From Isoetes taiwanensis (Eukaryota; Streptophyta; Lycopodiopsida; Isoetales; Isoetaceae): a stretch of 64,000 bases of DNA. Shown here piece by piece: positions 21,469-34,360 of this stretch; the first letter of the stretch is position 1; every line of letters starts with the position of its first letter. A program made the position numbers and the translations under genes. The notes beneath the pieces were generated by a model that saw only the letters and a program-made list of their open reading frames with translations, was not told where the DNA came from and did no database searches. The stretch covers positions 18,518,167 through 18,582,166 of the forward strand of contig JAJEKV010000026.1 of assembly GCA_021234155.1 (NCBI GenBank), given 5' to 3'.

Positions 21469-24400
21469 TTTAAATTAAACCATTAACAGAGATCGTAAGT
21501 TAGGCAAAAGCATTACAATGCTCAATAGTAGAGGAACTAAAGGAACGCAATAAGCAATCATCGTTTCTTTGAGAGACATTGTTAAAATACACCCACTTTT
21601 TTTCGTAAGAGAAAAAGGCTACTTACTTAATGTTCCCAAAGCTCTACAACTATAACACAAAGCATCACTACCGGTAAGACAAATATATTTCTTAGCCAAA
21701 TTAAGCACATTTATTTCTTAGTCAATTTGTTTGCATGTCCGGGGCCCCTTTCCTCTATCTTTGGAACACATGTCTTGTTAAATTAATGACCAACATAGAA
21801 GCAAAAACATTTTTCCGAGGCTTATTAAGGTCTGTTGATGGAAGAAAAATAAGAACCTCAAATTATTAAGGGATACAAATGGTGAAAAAACCAAAGATCA
21901 TTTAATATTGTTGCCTAGAACCGCACAACCATTACATCAAATACAATTTCAAGGATATCCTTATTGAGTTCCTCCGTTTAATTTGCATTGACAATGTCAC
22001 ATGAGATGTCTATAAGATGTATATATTGAACTGGAATCTTGGTTGACTGAAATTGAAAATTAGACCATATTAAATTGGCTAGAGTGAACCTCGCTAAAGT
22101 GCTCGCATGAGAAGCTCTAATAAAATAAACTCAATTCTCCAACCATAAGCACAATAAAATTTCCCCCGATGAAACCTATTCTAAATTGTTTAGTCTTAAA
22201 TATTTTTCTACATTTGAGGCTTTCTTGCCTTCCATATATAGACATCTAATTCGGAAACCATTAAAAAGAATATGCATTTATAAATTTGGGAACGTTTGGA
22301 AAAAATTATGTCGCACATTTGTTGCATGTGATTGGACACTGAAGAGACATGATGCAAAATAGGCAAAGATAATATACCAACAAATGAACACATGTGAAAT
22401 TTTGTTTGCAATAAACGGATGGGCGTTAAAACTTCTACCGCACATTTGCTTGTCGTGATAGAGCTTCTAAGCAAATTATCTAAGCATGTTAAGGAATATA
22501 AGCTTCTCGACGGGGTTTCATTGCTTGTTTACAGAGTACTAAAAGGAAAGCATCAAAGCAAAAGGCAAGTTAGAGGTCAAATTCAAAGATAGAAATGGTC
22601 AATGCAAAGGGAACTGAAATTTTTTGTAATTGTTAAGTTCCAAACGACGAAACCAAGACATGAAAATACTTACTTTACATGGTGAGAATGCGGGTGGTAA
22701 AGGGGCATAAAACAGAACTCATAAAGCTTTTATATCCAACTTTCAAAAACGATTTGTACCACCTTAGTATTTACAAATAATGGTAGGCAGAGGAGCAAAA
22801 TCTTTATGTGCAACTACTCATAATGCAAAATCTTCATGTATAGCTACATGATGCATAGCTATTCATGTATCTACAACTGAAAATGTAACATGTATCTAAC
22901 CATAAAAACGTATTTCAAAATGTGTCGACGTTTAAGTCGAAGGAAGCAAGAATGAATGACAACCCGAAATGGCCGAGGATAGCTGATAATGAAGGATAAA
23001 TCTACGTGACTGCATGAAGAAATGTAAGCATCGAGAAAATGTAAACTTAGAATGGATTAGAGGAGAGCAATAAGCATACTGATTAGACGCTAGTTGCAGC
23101 TTCCTCACGCAACTTGCTTGCTAAGGAATTCAAAAATAGCATTGCCCCCGCATCGTGCTTTCAATACTTAAACACTTTAACTTGGAAATTCCAAGCTCTT
23201 GTCTTACTTTTAAGCACATCAAGATATTTTCCTTACTTGTGACTAAATCCTTATGAGCATCAAAGATTCAACTTGGCAATCACAATGTCTTCCTCTAGCT
23301 TATAAGCCGCCGCAAGCCGCCTCATAAACCCGACAACAAATCATGACATGGCATCCACGATAACACGTAAAGAAATCCAAAGAAATAAAAAAGATGGCCA
23401 ACAAAGAAAGATCGGCAAATGCTAAGTGATTAACATCTATATGCTACTGATCCTCGTAGCGAAGTAAGTGTTGCAATATTATCCGCAATAATATTCTATT
23501 TAATGCTCGATATATGCCCATCTCACATTTTCTTCGCAGCTTTTAAGAATGTCAAGGTGCAAAAGGTTTGCGAGGATATCAAATACAATGTGGGATGACA
23601 AAGAATAAAGCTTTACACGAACTTACTGCCAGACACATCGTAAAACTACAAATCATGAAAGTTTCAACCAAAGACTAATGGGTTTACCTCGTCTTCTTAT
23701 GAGCATTCTCGTCTTTTTCTTCATCTCTTGAATGTTGCATCATCTTGTTTTTCTGATCTCCAAGCTCTCGGCCGTAGTCTCCATCATAGGAGTGGTTTTA
23801 TTCTACTATTATAAACTACACAATGCTCTTGAGTTGCTATTTTATCAAGAATGGCACCGTCCTTCTGTGGAAATCGAGGAAAATAATCTCCTTTTGAAGA
23901 TCCCGAGAAATTTAAAGCTCCAAAAGCAGGCATGAATGGGGTTTGATATTGAGACTTCAGACGTGTCCTAGAATTTCCAAATCGATCATAACCATAGCCG
24001 CAAAACCGAACAAAAGGATTAGAATAAGTCTGAAAAAAAAAGAACCGGAGATGCAAAAACGTGAAAAAAAAAAGAATATGGCAAAGCAGAAAAGACACGC
24101 ATCTTGCGACCGCTCTTCGCGACCGCTCCCCGAATCTGCGTTTGCCATAGAAACGTAGAAAAGCGGAGCAATATCTTGAAATGGCGGCCTTCCTTGCGTT
24201 ACCTACCTATCGACGCCCAAACGTAAAACGAGAAAATCTTTAGGGAAAATTTATTGGACCACGATATTCGGTTTTGTCAAAAGAGATGTGAAGCTTTGTC
24301 AAAAAGAGATGACTTCAAATATGGGGCTCCTCTGGCAAACCGATCTCAACCGGGCTCCACGGATATATGCTTCCCGGAGTTAAAACAAATAAATCGGTTG

Positions 24401-24530
24401 GCCATGAAAAAAATGACAAACGGGCTTAGATCGACCTCCAATGTGGCAATACTGGAGCTCAACTGTAGTAGGACAAAAAGTTGAACATAAGCTCGAAAAT
24501 CCGTTTGCTTCCTTCTTGTTAGAACCTTGA
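21469..24530. other. Helitron interior without a recognised gene
   Basis: AT-rich. Short frames (for example at 22,208-22,474 and 23,784-24,098, minus strand) give no family match. No helicase or captured exons are evident. Confidence 0.35.
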
Positions 24531-24632
24531 CCGACGCCTCGCTACCGTAAAGGAAAACGCTAACGCTAGAAGAGAATCAGAACCGACGCACTGCTACCGT
24601 GAAAGGAAAACGCAACGCAGAAGAGAACCTGT
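24531..24632. repeat. 52-bp tandem duplication
   Basis: CCGACGC, CTACCGT, AAAGGAAAACGC and AGAAGAGAA recur in order, starting at 24,531 and 24,583. Confidence 0.65.
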
Positions 24633-25399
24633 GAGCTTAAAAACTCCGCCTGCCGCAGGAAAACTCCCCGCAAGCCGGAGAGGGAACGCCCAGATGCGGA
24701 GGGAACGCCGCGATGCGCGCCGCAAGACCGCCATGCCTGTGCACAAAAATCCAACACGCTCCCATTTTAATAAAGAAGATAAACAATTACTTCTTAAGAA
24801 TTGAGCTAAGGAAGAAGCATATGAAGAAAATTAGCTTAATTGATTGTAGGATATATGAATTTGTGTACTTTGATTAAACTCTTTCATTTCTGAAGCAAAT
24901 GCTTGGACAATGTCTTTTAACGCAGGAACAAGCTTTATTAGAGTCTGTTGTGGAAGAGGTGGAGACAATTTACCTTCGCAATATAAAGTAGCTCAATTAC
25001 TCCATGCCAAGACGATTCACAAGGTCAGATTGTTCAATCTAGATGTAAATGTTCTAAAAATATTCACAAAAACAGAAGTCATCAAAATATATTGCCATGT
25101 TCATTCTATTTGGCTCAATTTTCCCATAGAACTTTCGTTTTTTGTGATATGACTCCAAGTAGCTCTTTTGGTTTCTGGCATGTAGCTCTTTTGCTATTCA
25201 GATTCCTTTTGGCTTATTCAAAAGTGGTATTTATAAACCATAAAATACTTTGAGATATGGAATCTGGAAAGGGATTATCTCTAAATGTTTGGGGATGTAT
25301 GATAGACTCAACATGAAATTTCTGTAACTCCTCCTCTCCATATAGCTTTTATTGTATATAACAGTGGATCATCATTGACCTTTATTTGCTGTATTTGAC

Positions 25400-25789
25400 A
25401 AATGCAACTATGCTGAACGAAGACACAATCTTATGGAAATCTCAAACTGGCAGGATTGCCGCTGTATGGCTTCCAATCCTTACCTTCGGAGGCAACAATA
25501 CAGATGCAGAAAGCTTTGGAATTATATTGCTTGCATTGCCTAAAGATTTAACGAAGCCTTTCTCTACACATGATGTTGAGTTGATTATTAATGTTATGGT
25601 AAGACATATCTTTGTCATCTTCTATTTGCAGCTTATAAAATTTATTAATTGATATCTGAATCTTTTGCGTCTCTAGCAGTCCAATTAGAATGTACATTTT
25701 GCAGGACGTTGTTGCCCTTTCACATGCAGTTGTAGTGGAGGCAGCAACAAGGAGCAGAGATAAGCTGATGGATCAGAATATCGCCGCAG
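25400..25789 (+). pseudogene. Ethylene-receptor GAF-domain fragment (two exons)
   Basis: Exon 1 (about 25,400-25,598) encodes AAVWLPILTFGG and, further on, IILLALPKD, then FSTHDVELIINVM. A GTAAGA donor and TTTTGCAG acceptor bound a 106-bp intron. Exon 2 (25,705-25,789) encodes DVVALSHAVVVEAATRSRDK and LMDQN, with a CAG|GTTGG donor. These match the end of the GAF domain of ETR/ERS receptors ([42 protein letters not shown]). The membrane-spanning ethylene-binding part and the histidine kinase are absent. It lies just outside the segmental duplication. Confidence 0.75.
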
Positions 25790-26180
25790 GTTGGCACCAG
25801 TTGTAATGTTTTCATTAATAACTGCTTTGATGCGAAATAATGGACCGGGTTACACGGCACAATGAGAAGTGTTTGATACAGAGGATTCAATCATAAACCG
25901 CTTTGTTTTTGCAGTTTCACTCGAGTTATGGCATTTCACAGCCAATGGAAGTTGTGAAATTATATGGAACTTTCAATTCATTTTTTGGTTGTGAAAGATT
26001 AGAATTCCAGTAAAAGAACTGCCAGGGGACACATCAACTCTAATCTACCATGCAGAACTTTCGCATTGCCTTCATTGATAGTCAATGTTCTTCCTCCCAA
26101 GATGCTAATGAATATGACTTCCATGTAAAATGGCATGGGCTTAGATTTCTGCTCTGGTTCTTAATAGATACCAACGCAGC

Positions 26181-26655
26181 CTCCGCTCTACGACTTTAGA
26201 GTTTTTTCTAACACATGGATTTGATAGGGTCTAAGTTTAATAGCCTTGCTCTGTGCAGCTTCTTGTGAATTCAGAGGATGACCAATGCTAAGTCTGATGG
26301 GGATATCAGGGCTCCAGATTTGGGGGGTTCCTCCCCAGAATTTCCGGTTGAAGTTGTTAAAATCCGGTTTCTTTAATAGATGCCGGCAAATTTCCGGTCA
26401 AAATTTTGTAAAATGCTTGTTAAATCCGGCAAATTAGAGGATATTTTCTGAAAAATCCGGTAAGTAGCAACAAAGCACGGCATTTTGCCAGTTTAAGCAA
26501 AATCTACTCTGGAGGCCTGGGGGATATGCAGGCCGCTCTATGACGTTAGAGTTTTTTCTAACACATGGATTTGGTGGGGTCTATGTCAGCAACCCTGCAG
26601 CTTTTTGTGAATCTGGAGGATGACCAATGTTAATTCTAATGGAGATATGAAGAAA
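26181..26655 (+). repeat. Direct repeat, ~350-bp period
   Basis: A block with AGAGTTTTTTCTAACACATG, GGATTTG and GAGGATGACCAATG occurs at 26,181 and 26,531. A TTTCCGG-rich segment lies between the two blocks. Confidence 0.65.
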
Positions 26656-27077
26656 GATCATTAATGCTTAACTGTTGGATTTGTTGTTGTTGCTTACTCT
26701 ACTGTCAATTGAAATAGTTCTAACATGAAGGTAAAATATAGATAGATAGCACTACTCGCATATATATGAAGGTAGAGATGTTACATCGCACTGCCTACAA
26801 GCACTCATTCTAGGCAAACCAACCACAATGTAACAATGAAAGATATTGTACAATGGATCCTCAGAAGGATTTTATCTAACGCTATGGCCAATTTGAGGAA
26901 TGAAATTTGTTTTATCCAATTTGAGGAATGTCATTTGTTCCATAGTGAATGTAGTCTCCTCCCTTAGAATGTCTTTCGTATTGTGAATGATCAATTGAAT
27001 AGTGTCTTTCCTATGGATTCTCACCAATTCAAGATGTGTCTCTGCAAAGGAGCTTGCACTAACCTGCATAACCCACT

Positions 27078-27140
27078 TTACATGCCAGGTCACAGAACAT
27101 CATTCATTTACATGCCAGGTCGCAGAACATCATTCATTAC
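27078..27140 (+). repeat. 31-bp tandem duplication
   Basis: TTTACATGCCAGGTC-CAGAACATCATTCA occurs twice back to back, differing by one base. Confidence 0.8.
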
Positions 27141-27997
27141 AAAGTCTTTGATCAATACATGTGCAGTCTGGAATATTTATGACAGTTAGTTTTGGTACTT
27201 CATGCTATCATCACACTGTGCCTATTGTTGCTATTTAGTTGTTGGACAAATCAACACCTTCAAATGTGTTCTTCTATTGTGGTAAATGTATTTCAAGCAT
27301 ATTTGCAGTGGGCAATACGAATGTATTGTAACATTGTAGCAAGAGTCTTGAGGTGGAAAAATTATATCAATGGACAATGATTATCTTCTTCATCTAGCTT
27401 TCTAAATTCTTCATCTAGCTTTGCAAATTTTTATATTAAGGGTTAACTTCATCTAGTGCATATCTCAACTATGATTGTTGCTAAATATAGCAAATTCAAA
27501 TCATTATGCAGACAATTGCAAAATCATCTACGTAAATCTGGACAAGCAAACTGAACTTTTGGTAAGGGAGTTGAACTCATACTTTTACTTTGAATGTACA
27601 GGTGATAAAATGGATGAGAAAATGGATTGAAGATTTTCATGACCAAATCATTTGGTTTGATAGCGAGTTTGCCTATGACCAAATCACTTACAACCAACAG
27701 GCTAGGGTTTGAAAATGCGGACGATAGAAAATATCATGATTTTCCAACGAAATCGTTGTAAGATCTAGAACTTATAGTGTCTGGTGCCATGCCAACTTAT
27801 TCATCATCAAACCCATTTGAACATGGTGGCTCATGATAAGATATTTTTATGTACTACAACAAACAATGTTCTTCCCTATTGTATTGTCAGGTTGCACCTA
27901 AAGGCTTTGAATTGTGACTTTTCTAAACGCATTTCTAATATTAGTGCCACTACCCTCCGTACAAATAAAGAGAATGGACATGATCCAATTGGTTGTA

Positions 27998-28560
27998 CAA
28001 TGGAAAGAGAAAAAGAAAAGAAAGGGGAAGAGAAAGGGGAAAAAAGAAAAAGGCGGAGAAAGGATGAAAAAGGAAGGAAAAGGAAAAGGGAGATGTAAAG
28101 GAAGGGAGGGAAAGGAAAAATGGTACAAGAAAAAAGGGAAAGAGAAATGGGAAAATGGAGGGCATGGGATAAAGGGGAATAGGGTGGGAAAATGAAGAAA
28201 AGGGGTACATGAAAAAGACGAGAAAAAGGAAGAAACAAAAAGGGCATGGGAAAAGAGAAAGGGAAAGGGAAAGAGAAAAGGAAAAGGAAGAGAAAAGGGA
28301 AAGGGAAAAAAGGCACGGGAAAATTAGGAAGAAATGGGAAAGACTGAAAAGGGAAGGGAAAAGTCCACAAAAAAAGGGAAAGAAAAAAAATGAAAAGGGG
28401 AAAGGGAAGGGAATGGAATGGAAGGGGAGGGAAAAGAGGATTAAAAAAACGAAAAAAGGCAGAAGGAAAAAAGAAGACGTGTAAGGAAAAAGGAAAAAAG
28501 AAAAAAAAAAGTGCATAAGAGAATGATGAAAAAAGGGAAACACAGGATATAACAAAAGAT
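27998..28560 (+). repeat. Polypurine tract
   Basis: About 560 bp of almost pure A and G in irregular AAGGGAAA-like units, ending about 140 bp before a Helitron 3' end. Long frames on both strands here are low-complexity artefacts. Copy 2 is at 53,150-53,725. Confidence 0.9.
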
Positions 28561-28696
28561 AAAGGAAAGGGGAAGGGTGTCAAATACAAAAAACCTATTA
28601 TAGCCCAAAGAATGTTGGACTTGGTTTTTATTATATTAAATTTATGAAAAGGAGTCCGAGATGAACATGTTTCTCATTCCACGGTTCCTTAACTTA

Positions 28697-28725
28697 TGCC
28701 AAAGAACGCTGGGTACCATTACTAG
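28697..28725 (+). mobile_element. Helitron 3' end, plus strand
   Basis: Hairpin GCC-AAAGAAC-GCTGGGT (left arm damaged), then ACCATTA and CTAG|T. It is the same terminus as the intact hairpins at 34,361 and 50,257. The element extends leftwards; its start is not identified. Confidence 0.6.
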
Positions 28726-29521
28726 TAGCATATATAATGAGATTGGGGTTCAGGATATTACAGTGCAAATTGAGGTTGATCAAACATAAAAGTTGTTAGA
28801 TTGATGTGATTGATTACAAGTAATCTTAAAAGTAAGTTGTAAGGTGGATATATTTTTCGAATTGGTTCATGTCCTGTTAGCTGGCAAAAGTACTAGTTTA
28901 TGCTTGCAAAGATGCCAATTTTCGACTATCACAGCTCATGCATGGTGGGATCATTTAGACCGTGTATAAGATATTGTGTGATATCTTTAGTCTATAGTGC
29001 AATGGAGATGCATTGAACTGAGATTTCATTCAAATCATACATGCATAACACGAGTCAGCTTTTTAAAGAAGCAAATCGTCCTTAACTGGCAAATTCTCCT
29101 TGTAAGGGCCTAATGAGCTGTTAGGGTGGGCCAAGGGCGCGCAAGGAGAAAATGCTTGTTGAAAGCAACTGTGCAGGCGGCAATTCCTAGTTGTAATTGC
29201 AGGCTGAAAGTAGGCATTGTGATAGGGATCAAGAGACAGGTTTCTTAGAGAGAGATGCAAGGGTTGCATTACTTTTATGCTACATGCTCGTGATCTTCCC
29301 TCAAACTTCCTAGTGTTTGTTGATTGTTTGATCAATATACGTAGGGGAGGGTGCCTATGATGAAATTGAAAGGAAACAAACTTTATTACGATGGGTTTAA
29401 CTTTTTTTTAACCTCCCCTTTTGACATTACCTTTGGGTCTTTCAGTTTATGACAAATTTGAACATTGCTACCAAGGTTGTATGTTAAGAGGCTAATTTTA
29501 ATCCAATAAGTTCTTCAACGG

Positions 29522-29951
29522 ACCATTAACTGCCCATCAAATGCCCACATGGACCTTTAATAGCCTGCCTACTTTGGTGAGATGACAACATTTTAACAAC
29601 AATTCAATATACCATTAAGTGCCCATCAAGTGCCCACATGGACCTTTAATGGCCTCCTTGCTTGGTGAGGTGACAACAGTTTAACAACAATTGGATGAGG
29701 TAATAACAATTTAACAACAATTTTTGTGTAGAAAAATCATCAACATGTAATTTGAACCCTTGATAACATTTGCTATTGGTCCAATACGAATTTCGGAATC
29801 AACACAAATGTTGAAAATAAAATTTTTTATTTGAATATGGCTCCACAGCATTTGCACCTATTTGGACTCACTATGAGGAGATCGTCAGCCTTTGAATATG
29901 CCTCCACAGCATTTGCACCTATTTGGACTCACTATGAGGAGTTCGTCAGCC
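29522..29951 (+). repeat. Two adjacent tandem duplications
   Basis: An 89-bp unit (ACCATTAA, TGCCCATCAA, ATGGACCTTTAAT, GGTGAG) starts at 29,522 and 29,611. A 61-bp unit (TTTGAATATG, CCACAGCATTTGCACC, GGACTCACTATGAGGAG) starts at 29,830 and 29,891. Both are also duplicated within copy 2, so they predate the segmental duplication. Confidence 0.75.
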
Positions 29952-30199
29952 TAATCAATCGTTGTATGTGATGATGAACATAACTGCAGTGGGAGTGCTA
30001 GTATCTTACATTCAAGAAATATTGAATATGCAGGCTCAATTATGCCCATGATCATCACTCAGCAATGTACAATATATATACAAGTTATTTAATACGTCTA
30101 CGACGCACATTTCAAAACATTCTATTTTGGATTTTTTGCAACACTTCTAAGAAAAAAATTATTTTTAGAGTGAGGTCTCCTTTTCAATTGATTTTCCTT

Positions 30200-30927
30200 T
30201 TTTATAACAAGAAAAAAAAAGACAAAACAAAGAGACTCAAAGTTCAGAAAACAAGATCTTTACAGCAGAAGGAGGTACACTAAGGGAGATTGAAGATTCT
30301 GGTTCTCAGGAAGAGATGCTGACAACTGGGCCTTCTTTGTCATATATATTGCCTCAAGAACCTTCTATTGTTCTGAAAGAAAACCCATATGGTTCCCAGT
30401 TGCATAACTCCATTGATGAACTGTTTCCAAACCAAAGTACATTTGAGAAGATCTACGTGGAAGCAACGCTAGTACTGAAGAATGATGATAAGCCATCAAG
30501 GTGTATTTATTGCAGCCCTCTCTCCTACTTATGAGTCGATGGCTGAACTTGTGTCCAATTTTCTCGTGAAAAGGGAGGTCTTGCCAATTCACTTCGTAAA
30601 AGTCCGATTTTAATAATTTGTGGAAAAACAACTTTTGGGTACCGTGGTGGCAGGGTGTGGTTGCTTTCCTAGGAGCACCTTTGCCAGCCTAATCCAAGGT
30701 AACTCTCAAGGCAAGATGAGACCTTGCCCGGTAGAACTAAAGTGACACATGATTCAATGTATTTTCGTGGCACCATCATGTTATGAAGTTAGAGAAGGAG
30801 ATATATTATCAAAGATTTACCGGATTTAACCGGGAAGAGCGGGTGGAAGGAATTAGCTCAACTCAATCCCCAGTTGAAGAATCCAGATCTTATATATCCA
30901 AGTGAGAGGCTGAAGCTATGTAATTAA
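30200..30927 (+). pseudogene. LysM-domain protein fragment, frame-broken
   Basis: The C-terminal end reads YEVREGDILSKIYRI from 30,782, then after a frame change GKSGWKELAQLNP and LKNPDLIYPSERLKLCN with a stop at 30,925-30,927. This is the LysM pattern (xVREGDTL, W..L...N, I.NPDLIYPGx.L.I) in a form common in bacteria and in plastid-type plant proteins; LysM binds glycan chains. Upstream, 30,240-30,535 encodes an acidic part in one frame (TAEGGTLREIEDSGSQEEML, and later LFPNQSTFEKIYVEATLVL). It is likely the 3' end of a captured gene. The copy at 55,320-55,986 is more damaged. Confidence 0.65.
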
Positions 30928-31989
30928 CATATCTTGAGCTGCATCAAAATGATTCTATGGAAAAGCTCAACATGTGTTTTCAGTAACACATGCTTGCAAG
31001 AATATAGTAGTATATATGTTTACATAATGAAGGAATCCAGTCATGCCAAAATATGACTTTGAACTATGATTTAAGCCACTTCACCCTCTGGCCATGGAGG
31101 GCAACCCTCCGTGCGCAGCACCTTGTTTATTCTTGGCCTAGCCTCGGCAAAGAAGGCATTAATCTGCAACGCTCAAATCGTAAGGGTAATTTTACAAATT
31201 CTTGTCGACTTGAATTCTTCGCAACATCGGCTGTGAATTGCCTTCTCACAGTTATTGCCTGTAGGTTCCAGGCTCCAGGTTCCCAATTTATGAATTTGCA
31301 CAGCCTCCAGGTTACAGGCGCACCAGGCAAAAGCATCTGTGCTTGCCTTTGAAAACCGAAGCAAAGGCTATATGCCCAAAGCACTCAAAGCAGAGGTCGC
31401 CAAATCTGTAAAAATACAGAGCTATGGAATAGAACAACCACAAAGAAACTCCAAGCTCGGCTATAGAAGAGGGCAACCTGCAGATAGATGGAGGAAACTC
31501 TGGCTATGGTCACGGCTCACAACTCTGCACAAAACCGGTCTACATGCCCTTTGCACACCGGACTATTAGAGCCGCCTTTTTTCTTGAAGTAGAACTGGGA
31601 GTGGTGCCCAAGAATCTAGGCACTCAGAGATTACCACAGGAAAGAACTGCAAAGAAGACTCGGTTTTAGAGGAAGGACATACATGAATCGTTATGCATAG
31701 TGCCACTTACGTTGCTTTCAGAAGAAGTTACCTTAAGCCATCCTTGCAAAAACAAAGAGAGCGGTGAGGAGAGCAAAAGAATAGAGTGACTGAGAACAGA
31801 TCATTAAACTACCATTGGCTGGAGTGGCTGGAGGAGGTTCGTCCTATCCTGGAAACGAAGTCACTCTGGCCTCTATAACCTCACTTCGACAAAGGGCGAA
31901 AGGCCGGAAGGGCGAACGGCCCCCTTTTTTTTTCCTTAAATGCAGGAAAAATATTCTCGGCCGTTGGATTTCATCGGATCATCTCAGCC

Positions 31990-32041
31990 CTCCAAATTAG
32001 GGCGTGGTCCATTACTTGCACTAAAACATTATAATATAAGA
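31990..32041 (-). mobile_element. Helitron 5' end, minus strand
   Basis: Minus strand: A|TCTTATATTATAATGTTT, then TAGTGCAAG and TAATGGACCACGCCCTAA. It is the same subterminal family as at 12,183 and 36,885. The element runs leftwards. In copy 2 (57,121) the nearest compatible 3' end is 50,257, which lies outside the duplicated part. Confidence 0.6.
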
Positions 32042-33600
32042 TGGCTGCTCACATTTTCTTTAATGGTCTAAAACCATTATACATTCTTCGGAAGATCTAT
32101 TCCCGTTTGCGGCCAAAGTTGCTGCCCTTTGTTAATGGTTCTTGCCAACAGGGTGACACCACATGGCAATGACTAGCAGCAGGCTTGGCAACCCAATTGG
32201 CAGTAGCCAATGCTAGCTCTTGTTGCCTATTCTACTCGATGGTGAGACACCCGACTCACAGGTGCTTACCTTTTCCAAATGGTTTAATGAATGATCGTTT
32301 TATTGTCTCAACACATTTTTACCCATGGTGTTATACCTAATGCTTTAGATCTATTTATCAATGCCCTTAGGCATAAAATACGACATCCCACACTGGTACC
32401 CCTAGCCTAAGGCATACCAAGATGCACCATAACCTTAGAACTAGGGAAACATATTAGTGCAGCATTAATGTAATATACAATATCTCCGTGTACATGGCAA
32501 GCATTGCAAATTGTTTACCAGAATTTGGGGTTGTTCATATTCAACAAGTAAGCTCATATTATATCTAATGCATATCTATTATATTTTAGAGAGTTCATTT
32601 GGTCTGATAGAGCAAGCATCAAGACATGAAAAACGTGTTGTGCACATCTAAATAGCATTACATGGTCCCAAGATCTCCTATGGGCCACCCTTGGCATTCC
32701 TTATACAATTCACTATGATATACGGCCAACGAGCGGCAAAAATTAGAATTTCAACTTGCACAGCACAAATTGACACATATAAATTCCTCTCCACTCCATG
32801 CAAGAAATTTTAAGTAGCATAGCCATTGTTATGCACCACAATCATTCAATCTAACTACCAATCTCTTATGTCGCCACTCAACATTCTCGATTTCAAAGGA
32901 AAAATGGCAAACCATGTCACTGTATAATTATCAAGCTTTGAATTTTTTCTCAGATATTGCCATTTAAATTTTGAGATATCCAACAACAAAATGAGTTTGA
33001 GCAAATTCATATCCTAATTCTACGTTGAGATTTAATCATCTCTAACATATCATTCTACCAATAAAGCAACCCATTATTCTCACAAAATCATAGGCAAACA
33101 CGCATATTTTCCAAGGTGCCCATAGCAACATCTTTAAGTTGCCAACCTAGGACACACAAGTGGTTAATTACAACTTGGGAATTTGACCATAGGTTGGCCA
33201 TTTAAGTGCGAAAAATGTAAAATCAAGCACCAAGCTGATCTAGTTGAAGAAAAATTCCTTCTCGCGATAAATTATTGAAAATGAGTTTGCCTTACACGTT
33301 GAATATCATCACTAATAATGCTCTATCTATTCAAACTTTGATCCTGTTGTGCAACTATTACAAAACTGAAATTAATTTTTAGTATTCCTTAAAAAACTAG
33401 GTATGGATTTCTTGGTTGAATTCGATAAAGAACAACATTTCTCTACTTCTATAAGATCATCATTGATGCACTACTCTAAACAACAGTGATTTTAAAATAT
33501 TTACAACCACGGGTTTGCGAGGCATTTCACCAAAGCTTGAACGAGAGTTTGCCTCGGGGTAGGGTGTTCGATAATGTTCTGACGCCCCATAAATAAGCAC
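32042..33600. other. Gene-less stretch
   Basis: AT-rich and well conserved between copies 1 and 2, but no coding or structural feature was recognised. It may hold part of a copia LTR, given the primer-binding-like site at 33,636. Confidence 0.35.
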
Positions 33601-33635
33601 CTTTATCGAAAATAAACGAATTACAGCCAATTCAT

Positions 33636-33681
33636 AGGTATCAAAGCTCCCTCTACACGTCGCATGCTAGGGTTCGATCCC
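33636..33681 (+). other. Primer-binding-like site and B-box-like sequence
   Basis: AGGTATCAAAGC resembles the TGGTATCAGAGC primer site complementary to initiator-Met tRNA that follows many plant copia LTRs. GGGTTCGATCCC, 22 bp further on, matches a tRNA B box. Copia coding remnants follow at 34,090, in the matching orientation. Confidence 0.4.
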
Positions 33682-34089
33682 TAAGGGTACATAGGGCGCC
33701 GGCTCCGCCGGCGTTTAATTCTTGTATATGTTTGACTGACTATATCCTTCTTTCTAGACTTTGGATTGGAACAAGGTTTTTTGTGTATTCATCTTTATCT
33801 CGTATAGAAAAATATCATTATAATGAAAAAAATAAAAAAAATCCTTTTATTGAGACAGGTTTACATTATGTAAACATGAAGCAAACTGGACTTGACCCCC
33901 CTTGATTCACCTAAGTATAACTTTCAATTTTAGGGGTATACGCATTTTTAACTATTTTTTCTGTGCAATATAACTGCCATATATTAACGTGTAGAAAGAG
34001 TTTAACTGAATTTTATGCCATTGATTTTATATGAATTTTAAAACGAATAGTACAAAGGAACCATTTATGGTCCATCAAGGGACAACTCT

Positions 34090-34360
34090 AGTGTTAAAGA
34101 CTTCAAGAAGGAAAAGGATGGGAGAAAAGTAAATGGGATAGCTGCAGGCCTGAATATAGAAGGAATTGGCATACTAACTTGCCACTTTGCAGATTGTTCC
34201 AAAGATTTGAAGCAAGCTTTATATGTTCCAGGCCTTTCAAGAAATCTGATGTCAGACATAGGGATTTCTGCCTGCATCAAAAGGGATGAATTATTATTAC
34301 TAAATGCACGACAGCGTGTGGTGGCCAGGGCAAGCAGATGTGGGCACCTTTGTAAGCTAA
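34090..34360 (+). pseudogene. Ty1/copia polyprotein fragment
   Basis: The open part of the frame includes VNGIAAGLNIEGIGIL and LKQALYVPGLSRNLMSD, the LYVPGL..NLLS motif that lies just before the integrase region of copia Pol. It is cut off exactly at the Helitron 3' end at 34,361. Copy 2 (59,130-59,400) is frame-broken. Confidence 0.7.

Larger units (their letters stand above)
19150..24779 (-). mobile_element. Helitron, minus strand, ~5.6 kb
   Basis: On the minus strand the 5' end at 24,779 reads A|TCTTCTTTATTAAAAT. The 3' end at 19,150 reads hairpin TGCCCGGCATCGCCGGGCA, ACACGTTT, CTAG|T. Both borders show the A/T insertion signature. A second, decayed 3' end (hairpin plus CTAG) lies at 19,664, so either the element contains an older end or two elements share the region. 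No Rep/helicase was seen, so it is non-autonomous. Inside are an (ATGG)n array, a Mutator-like element and a 52-bp duplication near the 5' end. Confidence 0.65.

Noticed and set aside
24254-25152. Open frames around 24.2-25.2 kb as further ethylene-receptor exons
   Set aside because: No match to the receptor N-terminus or earlier GAF sequence.
27876-28589. Long open frames over the polypurine tract (up to 237 codons)
   Set aside because: Only low-complexity Phe/Pro/Leu or Lys/Glu/Gly sequence; an artefact of A/G-only DNA lacking stops.
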